Under the pieces are notes generated by a model. The model saw only the letters and a list, made by a program, of their open reading frames with translations, had not been told where the DNA came from and ran no database searches. Shown here in pieces: positions 1 through 8,507 of a stretch of 64,000 nt of DNA. Position 1 is the stretch's first letter. Every line of letters begins with the position of its first letter. This DNA comes from CAVSIS01 sp963814875 (GTDB taxonomy: Bacteria > Acidobacteriota > Thermoanaerobaculia > Thermoanaerobaculales > Sulfomarinibacteraceae), in the NCBI GenBank assembly GCA_963814875.1, contig CAWFFJ010000037.1:9956-73955 (forward strand), written 5' to 3'. Made by a program: the position numbers and the translations under genes.

Positions 1-957
1 CAGGCCCAGCCAGCGCATGGCGTCGATCTCGGGACCGTCGGTCGGCAGACCGAGCGTGGTCGCGACAGCACGCTCGACGTTGTCGCGTCCGACCCCCGCC
101 ATGTGGGCGGTGAACTCGGCGAAGGTCGAGCCCGAGAATCCCGTGACGGGCTCGGTGGCGAGCCAGCCGATCTTCGCGACCGCGAGCATGGTGCGGCACC
201 AGAAGGGGAAGCGCAGAGTACCGCGGAACATCTCGTCGCGCGGGTCGATACCGTACCAGCCGGTGTAGGGCATGCTGTCGCGGTTGGGGTAGCCGTCAAG
301 CTCGAACCGTACGCCCTCGATCTCGACCGGTACATCCGCGACGGTTGCCAGAAGCCGCTCTCCGGGGACCTCGACCAGCTCCCCACTGCGCCGAAAACGG
401 GCCGGGTTGAGACCCGCCAGCAGCACGCCGCGCGGGCTCCAGGAGAACTTGTAGCCGAACGGGTTGTCGTTCGCCTCCGGGGCGGGCAGGCCGCCGCAGT
501 AGGAGCGGAAGGTGGTGATCTCGCCGCCCTCGCCGTGGACCCGGTCGATGATCTGCATCGCGGTCATGTGGTCGATGCCGGGATCGACGCCGAGCTCGTT
601 GAGCAGGATGACGCTCTTCGCCTTGGCTTCGGCATCGAGGGCCTGCATCTCGTCCTTGACGTACGAGGTGGTCACCATGTGGGTGCCGTGGGCGATGCAC
701 GCCTTCGCCACCGCCGGGTGCCACTGCCACGGCAGCAGGCTGACCGCGAGGTCGTGGGCGGCAACGAGCTCGCCCAAGCGGCCCGGCTCCTTCTCGATGT
801 CGAACGCGACCGGTGTGCCGTTGGGGTGCCCGGCGAGGATTGCTTCGGCCTTGGCGACGGTGCGGCTGGCCAGGGTCACCGCGAACCCGTGGTCGAGCAG
901 GTAACGGACGTGTGCACGCACCACCAGCCCGGCTCCGAAGACAACGACCTTCTTCAT
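1..957 (-). CDS. saccharopine dehydrogenase-like oxidoreductase (3' end cut by window edge)
   Basis: The protein begins MKKVVVFGAGLVVRAHV, a Rossmann nucleotide-binding GxGxxxR-type start. It continues with motifs typical of the saccharopine dehydrogenase family: GVDPGIDHM near residue 120, a YPNRDS segment, and FRGTLRFPFW. The reading frame is open to base 1, so the C-terminus (after 319 codons) lies outside the window. The start at 955-957 has a good GGAGGAG site just upstream. The next gene (1004-2353) ends 46 bp upstream and is a clear paralog sharing the same motifs, so the two are probably one operon. Family members interconvert saccharopine with lysine or glutamate plus aminoadipate semialdehyde using NAD(P). 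The real substrate here is not known, and other C-N reductases (for example carboxynorspermidine dehydrogenase) belong to the same fold. Confidence 0.85.
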   Translation of the reverse strand, partial: MKKVVVFGAGLVVRAHVRYLLDHGFAVTLASRTVAKAEAILAGHPNGTPVAFDIEKEPGRLGELVAAHDLAVSLLPWQWHPAVAKACIAHGTHMVTTSYVKDEMQALDAEAKAKSVILLNELGVDPGIDHMTAMQIIDRVHGEGGEITTFRSYCGGLPAPEANDNPFGYKFSWSPRGVLLAGLNPARFRRSGELVEVPGERLLATVADVPVEIEGVRFELDGYPNRDSMPYTGWYGIDPRDEMFRGTLRFPFWCRTMLAVAKIGWLATEPVTGFSGSTFAEFTAHMAGVGRDNVERAVATTLGLPTDGPEIDAMRWLGL

Positions 958-1003
958 GGCTCCTCCTCGCGTCGGTGTCCGTCCCGGTGCGGTGACGCTG
1001 TCG

Positions 1004-2353
1004 TCACACCGGGGGCTCGACCTTCTCGGTGAAGCTCAGGCCTTCCTCCCTGAGGCGGTCGAGCACGGTGTTGCAGATCGCTGGATGGGTCGGCAGCTGG
1101 CAGCCGGTGAGGCTGAGCTCGCCCTCCAGCACCATCCCGGCGGCGAGCGCCGTCGGCAGGCCGACGGTGCGCGCCATGGCGGACATCGTGAGCGGGTCCC
1201 CGGTGTCGATCATCGTCCACGTCAGCCGCTCGCGCGGGAGGTCGCGATCGGGGTACTCGACGACCATCTCGTGGACCAGGATGACCATGTCGCGGGCGCC
1301 TTCGCCCGGTGCAAGACGAGTCTGCAGGAGGTGGGCGAGGAGCGCCGCCGGAGTGTCGCCGTCGCAGCCGGTGGGCTGCTCGTCAAAGAGGCCGAGGAAG
1401 CGCAGGTTGCGCATGATCCGGCCGGTCGGGTTGAGCTCGAGGAACAGGGTTGCCGCCGCCTCGACCCGATCGAACGGGACCTGGATCGGGAGGAACATCT
1501 GGACGACCTCGCGCGGGCTGCGCTCGCCCAGACGGGGGATCTCGACGGTGTCGGTTGTGAGCCCGAGCTTGACCACCTTGGCCCAGGTCTCGCAGAAGCC
1601 CGGCCACCGCAGGGTGCCGCGGATCATGGTGCGGACCTCGTCGAGGTCGAAATGGTCGAGGTAGTGGAGGGAGTCCCGGTTCGGGTAGGCCTCGAGCTCG
1701 CCGACCCCGTCGACCTGGAGCGGCCAAGTGTGGAGGAAGAGGTGCTCGTGAGGGACCACCCGAATGCGTCCGTCCTCCAGGTACTGCGCCCCGGCGCGTC
1801 CCGAGGTGGCGACGTTCCACGGATTCCACGTCACCAGGTAGCGCAGGGGGTTGGAGGGCGAGTCGGGGGCCGGGATGCCGCTGCCGAATGACCGGAAGCC
1901 GAGAATCCGGCCGCCGCGGTTCAGGGTCGTGCGCACGGCCTTGGCGGCGAGCATGTGGTCGATGCCGGGATCGAGGCCCATCTCACCGAGCAGCAGGACG
2001 CCTCGGTCCCGTGCCCAGCCGTCGAGCGCACGGGTCTCACGGCTCAGGTAGGAGACCGAGACCATGTGCGCACCGCTCTCAATGCAGTGGCGGGCCACCA
2101 TCGACTGGAAGCGCGGAGCCAACATGTTGACCACGAGGTCCGCGCCCGCGACACGGCCTGCGAGCGCGAGCTCATTGCCCGCGTCGAGCGGGACGGCCTC
2201 ACCGTGCGGGCGGCCGCCGAGGCGCTCGCGGGCCAGCGCGGGATCGCGGTCCGCGACCACGATCCGCCAGCCCCGCGACGGGGCCTGATCGAGGAGACGC
2301 GAGATCAGGAACGGGGCGCTGCGGCCGGCACCGAGAACCACGACCGTCTTCAT
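1004..2353 (-). CDS. saccharopine dehydrogenase-like protein (second tandem copy)
   Basis: 449 residues beginning MKTVVVLGAGRSAPFLI, a Rossmann NAD(P)-binding fold. The C-terminal saccharopine-reductase-type domain carries GLDPGIDHM (about residue 128), YPNRDS and IRGTLRWPGF. Its motifs match those of the downstream gene at 1-957, so this is a tandem duplication with diverged sequence. A GGAGGAG ribosome site lies just before the ATG at 2351-2353. It is transcribed in the same direction as argF and only 42 bp from it. Lysine/saccharopine metabolism is the family expectation. The pairing with ornithine carbamoyltransferase hints at amino-acid interconversion around lysine, glutamate and ornithine, but that is inference. 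Confidence 0.87.
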   Translation of the reverse strand: MKTVVVLGAGRSAPFLISRLLDQAPSRGWRIVVADRDPALARERLGGRPHGEAVPLDAGNELALAGRVAGADLVVNMLAPRFQSMVARHCIESGAHMVSVSYLSRETRALDGWARDRGVLLLGEMGLDPGIDHMLAAKAVRTTLNRGGRILGFRSFGSGIPAPDSPSNPLRYLVTWNPWNVATSGRAGAQYLEDGRIRVVPHEHLFLHTWPLQVDGVGELEAYPNRDSLHYLDHFDLDEVRTMIRGTLRWPGFCETWAKVVKLGLTTDTVEIPRLGERSPREVVQMFLPIQVPFDRVEAAATLFLELNPTGRIMRNLRFLGLFDEQPTGCDGDTPAALLAHLLQTRLAPGEGARDMVILVHEMVVEYPDRDLPRERLTWTMIDTGDPLTMSAMARTVGLPTALAAGMVLEGELSLTGCQLPTHPAICNTVLDRLREEGLSFTEKVEPPV

Positions 2354-2395
2354 CGCCGACTCCTCCGTGCGCGGCGCCGGACGCCGCGCTGCACG

Positions 2396-3376
2396 CTACC
2401 GTCCGAGCGTCGCGACCATGACCGCCTTGATCGTGTGCAGGCGGTTCTCAGCCTCGTCGAACACCCGCGAGCGCGGGCCTTCGAAGACCTCGTCCGCAAC
2501 CTCACAGATATCCGGGTTCTGGCGCCCGACCTCGGTTTCGAGGTTGTGGAACGCGGGCAGGCAGTGGAGGAAGATCGCCTCCTGGCGCCCGGTCATCGCC
2601 ATCAGCTCGGGAGTGATCTTGTAGGGCTTGAGCAGGGCGATGCGCTCGGCGATCTTCGCCTCCTCGCCCATCGAGGCCCAGACGTCGGTGTACACGGAGT
2701 GGGCGCCCGCGACGCCGTCGGCGACAGACGAGGTCACCGTGACCGCGCCGCCGGTTCCGGCGGCGATGGCGCGCACGACCTCGACCAGGGACGGCTCCGG
2801 GTGCAGGGACAGCGGCGCGACGATGCGGACGTCCATGCCGAGCTTGGCGCAGCCGACCATGAGCGAGTTCGCCATGTTGTTGCGACCGTCTCCGACGTAG
2901 GCCAGGGCGAGGCCGCGGAGCCGGCCGAACTCCTCGCGCACGGTCATCAGGTCGGCGAGAATCTGGGTCGGGTGCCACTGGTCGGTGAGCCCGTTCCACA
3001 CCGGGACGCCGGCGTAGGCGGCCAGGGTCTCCACGGTCGCGTGGGCGAAGCCTCGGAACTGGATCCCGTCGAACATCCGGCCGAGCACGCGCGCGGTGTC
3101 GGCGACGGTTTCCTTCTTTCCGAGCTGGATGTCGCCCTTGCCAAGGTACTCGGGGTGGGCGCCCTCGTCGACACAGGCGACGGTGAACGCACACCGGGTG
3201 CGCGTCGATGGCTTCTCGAAGATGAGGGCGATGCTCTTGCCCTCGAGTGCCCTGCCGCGCAGGCCGGACCGTTTCGCCTGCTTGAGGGTGGCGGCAAGGT
3301 CGAGCAGGTCTGTGATCTCCGCGGGGGTGAGGTCGAGCAGCTTCAAGAAGTGTCGTCCCTTGAGATTGCCAGCCAT
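2396..3376 (-). CDS. argF: ornithine carbamoyltransferase
   Basis: 326 residues. Ornithine carbamoyltransferase joins carbamoyl phosphate and ornithine to make citrulline in arginine synthesis. The carbamoyl-phosphate loop STRTR is at residues 57-61, HPTQ at 135-138, and HCLP with the catalytic Cys at 271-274. DVWASMG near 231 also fits the family. Overall length is normal. The frame is open well upstream, but the start at 3374-3376 has an AGGT-type ribosome site 5 nt away and gives the usual N-terminus (MAGNLKGRHFLKLLDLTPAE). A possible -10 (TAGGAT) lies about 40 bp upstream. No other arginine genes are adjacent. Confidence 0.96.
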   Translation of the reverse strand: MAGNLKGRHFLKLLDLTPAEITDLLDLAATLKQAKRSGLRGRALEGKSIALIFEKPSTRTRCAFTVACVDEGAHPEYLGKGDIQLGKKETVADTARVLGRMFDGIQFRGFAHATVETLAAYAGVPVWNGLTDQWHPTQILADLMTVREEFGRLRGLALAYVGDGRNNMANSLMVGCAKLGMDVRIVAPLSLHPEPSLVEVVRAIAAGTGGAVTVTSSVADGVAGAHSVYTDVWASMGEEAKIAERIALLKPYKITPELMAMTGRQEAIFLHCLPAFHNLETEVGRQNPDICEVADEVFEGPRSRVFDEAENRLHTIKAVMVATLGR

Positions 3377-3545
3377 TCGAACCTCCAGTTTCTGGGGCGC
3401 CCGCGACGCCCGGGGCATCCTACTCTCCGCGTTCGGGCTTGCCAAGGTCGTCCAGCTCGGGGCGCCGACTTCTCCTCGGCGGCCCGTCCGCATCCGCGAC
3501 GGGAGACAATGTTCGTTGGGAGGAGTGGTGCAGGAGTCCTTCGAT

Positions 3546-4619
3546 GTGCGCGATCCCGCTGTCCTGCACGTGTCGTCCGAGACCGGATGGCGCGGCGGCG
3601 AGCACCAGGTCCTGCTGCTCGCCGTGGGCGCGGCGGCCCGAGGCCTGGACCACGCCGTAGCGGCACCGGCCGGCTGCGAGCTGGCGGCGCGGGCACGGTC
3701 GGAGGGACTCGAGGTGGTGCCGCTGCCGTCGCGTCGTCCGTGGCGACCGTTCGCCTTAATGCGGATCGCGGGCTGGCTGCGCCGGCACGATCGACCCGTG
3801 ATCCACGCCCACACCTCGCCGGCGCTCGATGCGGCGCCCCTGCTGCGTCTGCTCGCGCCACTCGCCGGGGTGGTCTACACCCGCCGGACGTCCTATTCGA
3901 TTCGTCCCGCACGCAAGTACCGGACGGCCGCCGAGCGATACGTCGCCGTGGCCCGCAGTGTTGCGGACCAGCTCGTCGCCGCCGGTGCGGACCCGGGCCG
4001 AGTCACCGTGGTTCCGAGCGCGATTGACCTGTCGGCCATCGACGCCGCGCCCGAGACGGACCCCCTCGGTCTCGTGGGCGGCGGTCCGGCGGTCGGCTGC
4101 GTCGGCGCGCTCGCTCCCGAGAAGGGCCATGCCGTCCTGCTCGAGGCCTGGCGGCACGTGGTCGCCGCCATTCCGGACGCCCGCCTGGTGCTGGTGGGAG
4201 ACGGGCACGAGCGCCGGCGTCTCGAGGAGCTCGCCAGGAGCCTGCCGCCAGCCTCGGTGCGGTTTGCCGGCTTTCGCGACGACGTTGCGAGCTGTCTGAA
4301 GAGCTTCGACCTGGTCGTGCTGCCGTCGCTGGCGGAGGGCGTCGGCGGGGCGGTGATCGAGGCGATGGCCTGTGGTCGTGCGGTGGTGGCGAGCCGTGCC
4401 GGGGGCCTGCCCGAGGTCATCACCGATGGAGTGACCGGGTTGCTGGTGCCCCCACGGGACTCGACGGCTCTCGCTCGGGCAATCGTCGAACTGCTCGGCG
4501 ACGCGGAGCGTCGCGCTGCGATGGGGGAGGCCGGGCGCACCCGGATCGAGGCGGAGTTCACAGTCGACCGGATGATCGCGTCGTACGTCGCCGTCTATCG
4601 CGAGCTCTCCGGAAGGTGA
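3546..4619 (+). CDS. glycosyltransferase family 4 protein
   Basis: About 357 residues with the two-domain GT-B layout. The N-terminus (VLHVSSETGWRGGEHQ) is the typical first strand and sugar-acceptor loop of GT4 enzymes. The C-terminal half carries a VGCVGALAPEKGH segment, LVLVGDGHERRRLE, and the nucleotide-sugar site PSLAEGVGGAVIEAMACGR with its conserved Glu residues. The likely role is adding a sugar from a nucleotide donor to a surface polysaccharide or lipid. The start is uncertain. GTG at 3546 gives a normal N-terminus and has AGGAG 9 nt upstream; GTG at 3525 or 3528 is possible. The gene runs convergent into the GT2 gene, and the two overlap by 25 bp at their 3' ends. Confidence 0.88.
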   Translation: MRDPAVLHVSSETGWRGGEHQVLLLAVGAAARGLDHAVAAPAGCELAARARSEGLEVVPLPSRRPWRPFALMRIAGWLRRHDRPVIHAHTSPALDAAPLLRLLAPLAGVVYTRRTSYSIRPARKYRTAAERYVAVARSVADQLVAAGADPGRVTVVPSAIDLSAIDAAPETDPLGLVGGGPAVGCVGALAPEKGHAVLLEAWRHVVAAIPDARLVLVGDGHERRRLEELARSLPPASVRFAGFRDDVASCLKSFDLVVLPSLAEGVGGAVIEAMACGRAVVASRAGGLPEVITDGVTGLLVPPRDSTALARAIVELLGDAERRAAMGEAGRTRIEAEFTVDRMIASYVAVYRELSGR

Positions 4620-5377
4620 TCGCTCTCCGGACCGGACCCGACCCCGGCGCGGAGCAGACGATACTTGAGCGCAGTTCCCCGGGCGGAGGCCAGGGCATAG
4701 CGGGTGCCGACCATGCCGTTGAGCAGGCCGCCCCGGATCAGCCACACGCGGAGGAAGGCCGCAGTGCTGTGCAAGGCCGGGTCGAAGCCTCTCGCCCGGC
4801 GGCCCTCGGCCTCGGCTTGCTGAGCGCCGAGACGCGCGTAGCACTCCTGGCGACGCCGATACTCCTCGACACTGCGCGCGCCGAGATGCTCGATCATCCC
4901 GCGCAGGCGCCCCGCCCGTCCCTCAAAGTGCACGGACTCGTGCACGATCCTTTCCGAAAAGCGCGCCCGGCGGCGGTCGTAGAACCGTACCGGCTCGTCC
5001 CATCCCCACGGCCAGTGACGCAGCTGGCATCCGTCGTAGCAGTTGCGGCGGCGGACCCGGAACGCGGCCGGACCATGGTCGTCGTCGAGCAGCTCCTCGA
5101 TCGCTCGAGCGAGCGAGGCGTCGACGCGCTCGTCGGCGTCCAGCGAGAGCACCCATGGGTGCAGGGCGAGATCGGCGGCGCAGTTCTTCTGGATGCCATA
5201 GCCCCGCCACGGCTCGACCACCACCCGCGCCCCGGCGGCAGTCGCCCGAGCGACGGTGTCGTCGGTGCTGCCCGAGTCAAGCACGAGGACCTCGTCCGCC
5301 CACGCCGCGCTGGTTACGGCCTCGGCGATTCGATCCGCCTCGTCACGGGCCACGATGGTGACACTGACCGGGTGCAT
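4595..5377 (-). CDS. glycosyltransferase family 2 protein, LPS-core (WaaE/KdtX) type
   Basis: 260 residues with a GT-A fold. N-terminal VTIVARDEADRIAEAV is followed by VLDSGSTDDT, GYGIQKNCA and the metal-binding LSLDADERV. The spacing of WADEVLVLDSGS, QKN and DADE is characteristic of the WaaE/KdtX-like subgroup that decorates the lipopolysaccharide inner core. A cytoplasmic membrane-associated role is expected. The start codon is preceded by TATACT with a 6-nt gap and no ribosome site, so the mRNA is probably leaderless. The 3' end overlaps the convergent GT4 gene by 25 bp. Confidence 0.88.
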   Translation of the reverse strand: MHPVSVTIVARDEADRIAEAVTSAAWADEVLVLDSGSTDDTVARATAAGARVVVEPWRGYGIQKNCAADLALHPWVLSLDADERVDASLARAIEELLDDDHGPAAFRVRRRNCYDGCQLRHWPWGWDEPVRFYDRRRARFSERIVHESVHFEGRAGRLRGMIEHLGARSVEEYRRRQECYARLGAQQAEAEGRRARGFDPALHSTAAFLRVWLIRGGLLNGMVGTRYALASARGTALKYRLLRAGVGSGPESDHLPESSR

Positions 5378-5383
5378 CCGTGG

Positions 5384-5389
5384 AGTATA
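5384..5389 (-). promoter_or_regulatory. -10 hexamer TATACT of the GT2 gene, leaderless arrangement
   Basis: TATACT on the minus strand lies 6 nt before the ATG at 5375-5377. Transcription starting 6-7 nt after a -10 would begin at the start codon itself. No Shine-Dalgarno sequence can fit. Confidence 0.6.
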
Positions 5390-5419
5390 CGGATCGAGCA
5401 GTTCGGGCGTCGGGGAAGT

Positions 5420-5516
5420 AAGAAGGTGAGGAGGTTAGAAGGTGAGGAGGTGAGGAGGTCTGAGGGTGCGAGACGCGACACGCGAGACGCGAGACGCGAG
5501 ACGCGAGATGCAAGAC
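5420..5516. repeat. short tandem arrays: octamer x6 followed by heptamer x7
   Basis: Bases 5420-5467 are six 8-bp units close to GAGGAGGT (variants AAGAAGGT, TAGAAGGT, CTGAGGGT). Bases 5468-5516 are seven 7-bp units close to GCGAGAC (variants GCGACAC, GCGAGAT, GCAAGAC). The two arrays abut exactly. They sit in the 231-bp divergent region between the GT2 gene and the DnaC-like gene, upstream of both promoters. They resemble the short tandem repeats known from intergenic DNA in some bacteria. No coding function is visible. Confidence 0.9.
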
Positions 5517-5596
5517 GTTCAGTTTGGGGAGGAGCTTGTCTCCTCCCGTGGTTGGGATCGAACTGACCACGACGATTCATGGTGCGCGGCGCGCTC

Positions 5597-5602
5597 TATA
5601 CT
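5597..5602 (+). promoter_or_regulatory. -10 hexamer TATACT of the DnaC-like gene, leaderless arrangement
   Basis: TATACT is separated from the ATG at 5609 by the six bases GGCGCC. There is no ribosome site, so the transcript should start at or next to the ATG. Confidence 0.6.
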
Positions 5603-5608
5603 GGCGCC

Positions 5609-6355
5609 ATGGCTCACGAGGCGACGAGTCCGACCTGTCCGATGTGCGGTGGTACCGGCTGGGCGCTGACCGAGTCGGACGGGATCGAGCTGGTGCGGCG
5701 GTGCGGCTGCGACGTCGAGCGGCGGCGGGCGGAGCAGCTCGCGGCCGCTGGGATTCCTGAGCGCTACCGCCACTGCACCCTCGAGAGCTTCGAGCTGTGG
5801 AACAAGGCCAAAGACCCCTCGCTCGGCCGGGCCAAGAAGGCGGTTCAGGAGTTCGTCGACCTCTATCCGCAGGTCGACAGGGGGCTGCTCCTGATGGGCG
5901 GGGTCGGCACCGGCAAGACCCACCTCGCCGTGGCGGCCCTCACCGGCCTGATCCGTGACAAGGGGGTGCGTGGTCGGTTCGCCGACTTCACCTCCCTGGT
6001 GCTCGAGATCCAAATGACCTTCGACGTGCCCGGCGGGAGCCGGAACCTGCTGCGGCCCCTTGTGGAGGCCGAGCTGCTGGTGCTCGACGAGCTCGGAGCC
6101 GGCAAGACCAGCGCCTGGGTGACGGACCTCCTCTACTATCTGGTCAACACCCGCTACCTCGAGGGCAGGCTGACGATCTTCACGACCAACTTCCTCGATC
6201 CGCCCGACGTCCCCCGCCCGCAGGAGGAGTATCTCGCCGACCGTATTTCGCGGCGAATCCGTTCGAGGCTGTTCGAGATGTGCAGGAGTGTCTCCCTGAC
6301 GGGTGACGACTATCGAAAGAGGCAGTGGGCAACCCGCACCGAGAGGAACGCCTAG
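5609..6355 (+). CDS. DnaC/IstB-like AAA+ ATP-binding protein (putative helicase loader)
   Basis: 248 residues. An N-terminal zinc-finger-like segment (CPMCGGTG ... CGC, residues 10-34) precedes an AAA+ core. Walker A is GGVGTGKTH near residue 100, Walker B is LLVLDELG near 158, and a sensor segment reads IFTTNF. The C-terminus has DRISRRIRSRL, matching the arginine-rich sensor region of DnaC/DnaI/IstB proteins. The family loads the replicative helicase onto DNA or acts as a transposition ATPase. No transposase is adjacent, so a replication or restart role is more likely than an insertion-sequence helper. The ATG at 5609 was chosen over the in-frame ATG at 5579 because a TATACT -10 lies between them. 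Confidence 0.85.
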   Translation: MAHEATSPTCPMCGGTGWALTESDGIELVRRCGCDVERRRAEQLAAAGIPERYRHCTLESFELWNKAKDPSLGRAKKAVQEFVDLYPQVDRGLLLMGGVGTGKTHLAVAALTGLIRDKGVRGRFADFTSLVLEIQMTFDVPGGSRNLLRPLVEAELLVLDELGAGKTSAWVTDLLYYLVNTRYLEGRLTIFTTNFLDPPDVPRPQEEYLADRISRRIRSRLFEMCRSVSLTGDDYRKRQWATRTERNA

Positions 6356-6356
6356 C

Positions 6357-8498
6357 GTGGCGTTTCGTCGCGCGTTGCTTCCGGGCGTGCTCCTGCTCCT
6401 CGCCGGTTGCGCGAGCGCTCCGGTTCCGCCCCGACGCCCGGCGATCGGGGCCACACCTACCGCGACGGTCGTGCCCGTGCCGCCCACCGAACCGACCCCG
6501 GTCCCGCCGACCCTGGTCCCGCCGAGGTCGCCGATCCCGCCGGCGGCGCCCGCGGTCGGCGACCTCGACTCGCCGTTGGTCCGCGTCCTGCTCGTTCGCG
6601 GTGCGGAGGCGAATCTGCCGCAGCCGGGCCGGCCCTACCGGGCGGTCTGGGACGGCGGCGCGACCTGGCTGTGGGGCCCGGTCACGGTGCGGCCGTCCCC
6701 CGCGACCACCTGGCAGGTCGGCGCGTGGGGCGATCCCGCTGCCGCCGCTGCGGCCGCCGAGCGGCTCGCGCACGCTCTGCCGAAAGGCGCAGAGGTCCTG
6801 CGCTCGGCGGGGGACGACGGGCTCGAGCGCGTGCAAGTGAGCTTTCCCGACGGCCCGGCCAACGCGCGCGACCTGGTTGCCGCGGCCGGCTTCCCGGGTG
6901 CGTTTGCCGTCCCGGGGGCAGCCTCGGTCCGCGTGGTCGGGGCCGGGGGCGGTGCGGTGGAGGCCGCCGAGGTCCGCCTCGAGCCTTCCGGGGACTGGCC
7001 GACGGACGTGGGGCAGCGCCGCTACCGGGGACGCTTCGTCGCCCGCGCCGCCGGCGGCGAGGTGCTGCTGATCAACGAGCTCAACATGGAGAGCTATCTG
7101 CTCGGCGTGGTGCCGGTCGAGATGGGTCCGGCGGTGTTTCCCGAGCTCGAGGCGCTCAAGGCCCAGGCGGTCGCCGCGCGGACCTATGCCGTCGCCCATC
7201 TGGGTGACCACGACTCCGAGGGCTACGACCTGTGCGCGACCCCGGCGTGCCAGGCGTACTCCGGGTTCGGGGCCGAGCACTCGCTATCGACCCGGGCCGT
7301 GCGTGAGACCGCAGGCCTGATCGCGACCTACGAGGGTGTACCGATCGACGCCATGTACACCTCGACCTGCGGCGGCCACACCGAGGACGCCGCGGTGATT
7401 TTCCCGGACCGGGCACAGCCCTACCTGAGTGGGGTCGCGTGCCGCTGGGAGCGTCCCCTGGTGCTCACCGGGACCGGCGCGGACGGCCCGTGGCTCCCTC
7501 CGGCGCAGGCGGCGGTTCGGCTGGCGGACCTCGCGCTCGACCTCTCGCCCGGCCAAGACGGACCCGATCGGGTGCTGGCGGCGGTTGCGGCCGCGTGCGG
7601 ACGCAGCCGCGGTCTCACGGCCGTGCCGGCCGACGTCGACGGCTGGACGGCCGTGCTTCTCGACGCCTGCGGGCTGAGCGACGCGGCCGTCCGGGTCGGC
7701 CGCAGCACAACCGGGGTTGACGGTCTGCTCGCGCTCTCCGACCTTTACGGGGCGGCCCTCGATCCGCCGCCGGCCGCCTGGCAGGCCGGTTGGCAGCTCG
7801 CGGCGGCCGGAGCCGCTCTCGAGATCGCGGGGGTGCTCACACGGGACAGTGGCGAGGCGGTACCGCGCCCGGACGGGGTCGGCATCTACCCACGCCGGGC
7901 GTCGGCCTCCGAAACGCTGTCCTCGCCGCTTCCGCTGGTCGAGCGCTGGGGTGGGGCGGTGCGCGAGCGGGCGCAACTGGAGGTGGCTCCGGGAACTCGT
8001 CTCGAGCGGGTGCGGCGCGGCGACCGGGTGATCTCGCTCGCGGCGGTGCGCTCGGACGGCGACGGCGAGGCCGACCGGCGCTCGGCCTGGCGCGAGTGGG
8101 TGCGTGAGCGCGACTGGACGGACCTTGCCTCGCGGGTCGGCGTGCCGGACCTCGCGCGGCTCGAGGTCACCGCACGTGGCGTCTCCGGGCGCGTTGTCGG
8201 TCTCGCGGCAGTCGGACGCGGCGGCCAACGTCGCGAGTTCAGCGGCTTCGAGATCCGGCGGGTGCTCGACCTGCCCGAGACCCTGTTCGCAATGGTGCCC
8301 GTGACCCGCCCGGACGGTTCGGGTGGGATCCGCTTCCTCGGGCGCGGCTGGGGCCACGGCATCGGCCTGTGCCAGAACGGGGCCTACGGCCTCGCCCGGG
8401 CGGGGCGCAGCTTCGACGTGATCCTCGCGACCTACTACCAAGGCATCACCCTGACACGGTGGGACGCCGTCACGACGGCAGCGCGACCCACCCCCTGA
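6357..8498 (+). CDS. SpoIID/LytB domain lipoprotein
   Basis: 713 residues from a GTG with GAGAGGAA 8 nt upstream. The N-terminus is a lipoprotein signal ending LLAGC (Cys18). A Pro-rich linker and a possible SPOR-like segment follow, then the SpoIID domain from about residue 236 (LLINELNMESYLLGVVPVEM, KAQAVAARTYA, STCGGHTED). The domain ends with GRGWGHGIGLCQNG near 661. SpoIID/LytB proteins bind or cleave cell-wall glycan and stimulate amidases. They occur in many non-sporulating bacteria, so this is not evidence of spores. About 200 residues without recognisable motifs split the domain, which is longer than usual. The gene begins 2 bp after the DnaC-like gene and is probably co-transcribed with it. 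Confidence 0.85.
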   Translation: MAFRRALLPGVLLLLAGCASAPVPPRRPAIGATPTATVVPVPPTEPTPVPPTLVPPRSPIPPAAPAVGDLDSPLVRVLLVRGAEANLPQPGRPYRAVWDGGATWLWGPVTVRPSPATTWQVGAWGDPAAAAAAAERLAHALPKGAEVLRSAGDDGLERVQVSFPDGPANARDLVAAAGFPGAFAVPGAASVRVVGAGGGAVEAAEVRLEPSGDWPTDVGQRRYRGRFVARAAGGEVLLINELNMESYLLGVVPVEMGPAVFPELEALKAQAVAARTYAVAHLGDHDSEGYDLCATPACQAYSGFGAEHSLSTRAVRETAGLIATYEGVPIDAMYTSTCGGHTEDAAVIFPDRAQPYLSGVACRWERPLVLTGTGADGPWLPPAQAAVRLADLALDLSPGQDGPDRVLAAVAAACGRSRGLTAVPADVDGWTAVLLDACGLSDAAVRVGRSTTGVDGLLALSDLYGAALDPPPAAWQAGWQLAAAGAALEIAGVLTRDSGEAVPRPDGVGIYPRRASASETLSSPLPLVERWGGAVRERAQLEVAPGTRLERVRRGDRVISLAAVRSDGDGEADRRSAWREWVRERDWTDLASRVGVPDLARLEVTARGVSGRVVGLAAVGRGGQRREFSGFEIRRVLDLPETLFAMVPVTRPDGSGGIRFLGRGWGHGIGLCQNGAYGLARAGRSFDVILATYYQGITLTRWDAVTTAARPTP

Positions 8499-8507
8499 AC
8501 GAAGCCG

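Noticed and set aside
1955..4027. Long plus-strand open frames opposite argF and the saccharopine genes
   Set aside because: They run antisense to well-supported genes, have low-complexity Arg/Ala/Gly composition and no motifs. This is typical of GC-rich shadow frames.
5420..5516. CRISPR array
   Set aside because: Units of 7-8 bp are contiguous with no spacers and no cas genes nearby.
5609..6355. Insertion-sequence IstB helper
   Set aside because: No transposase, no terminal repeats and an N-terminal zinc finger suit a replication-type DnaC-like protein better.
6357..8498. Evidence for sporulation
   Set aside because: SpoIID/LytB domains occur in many non-sporulating bacteria; no other spore genes are seen.
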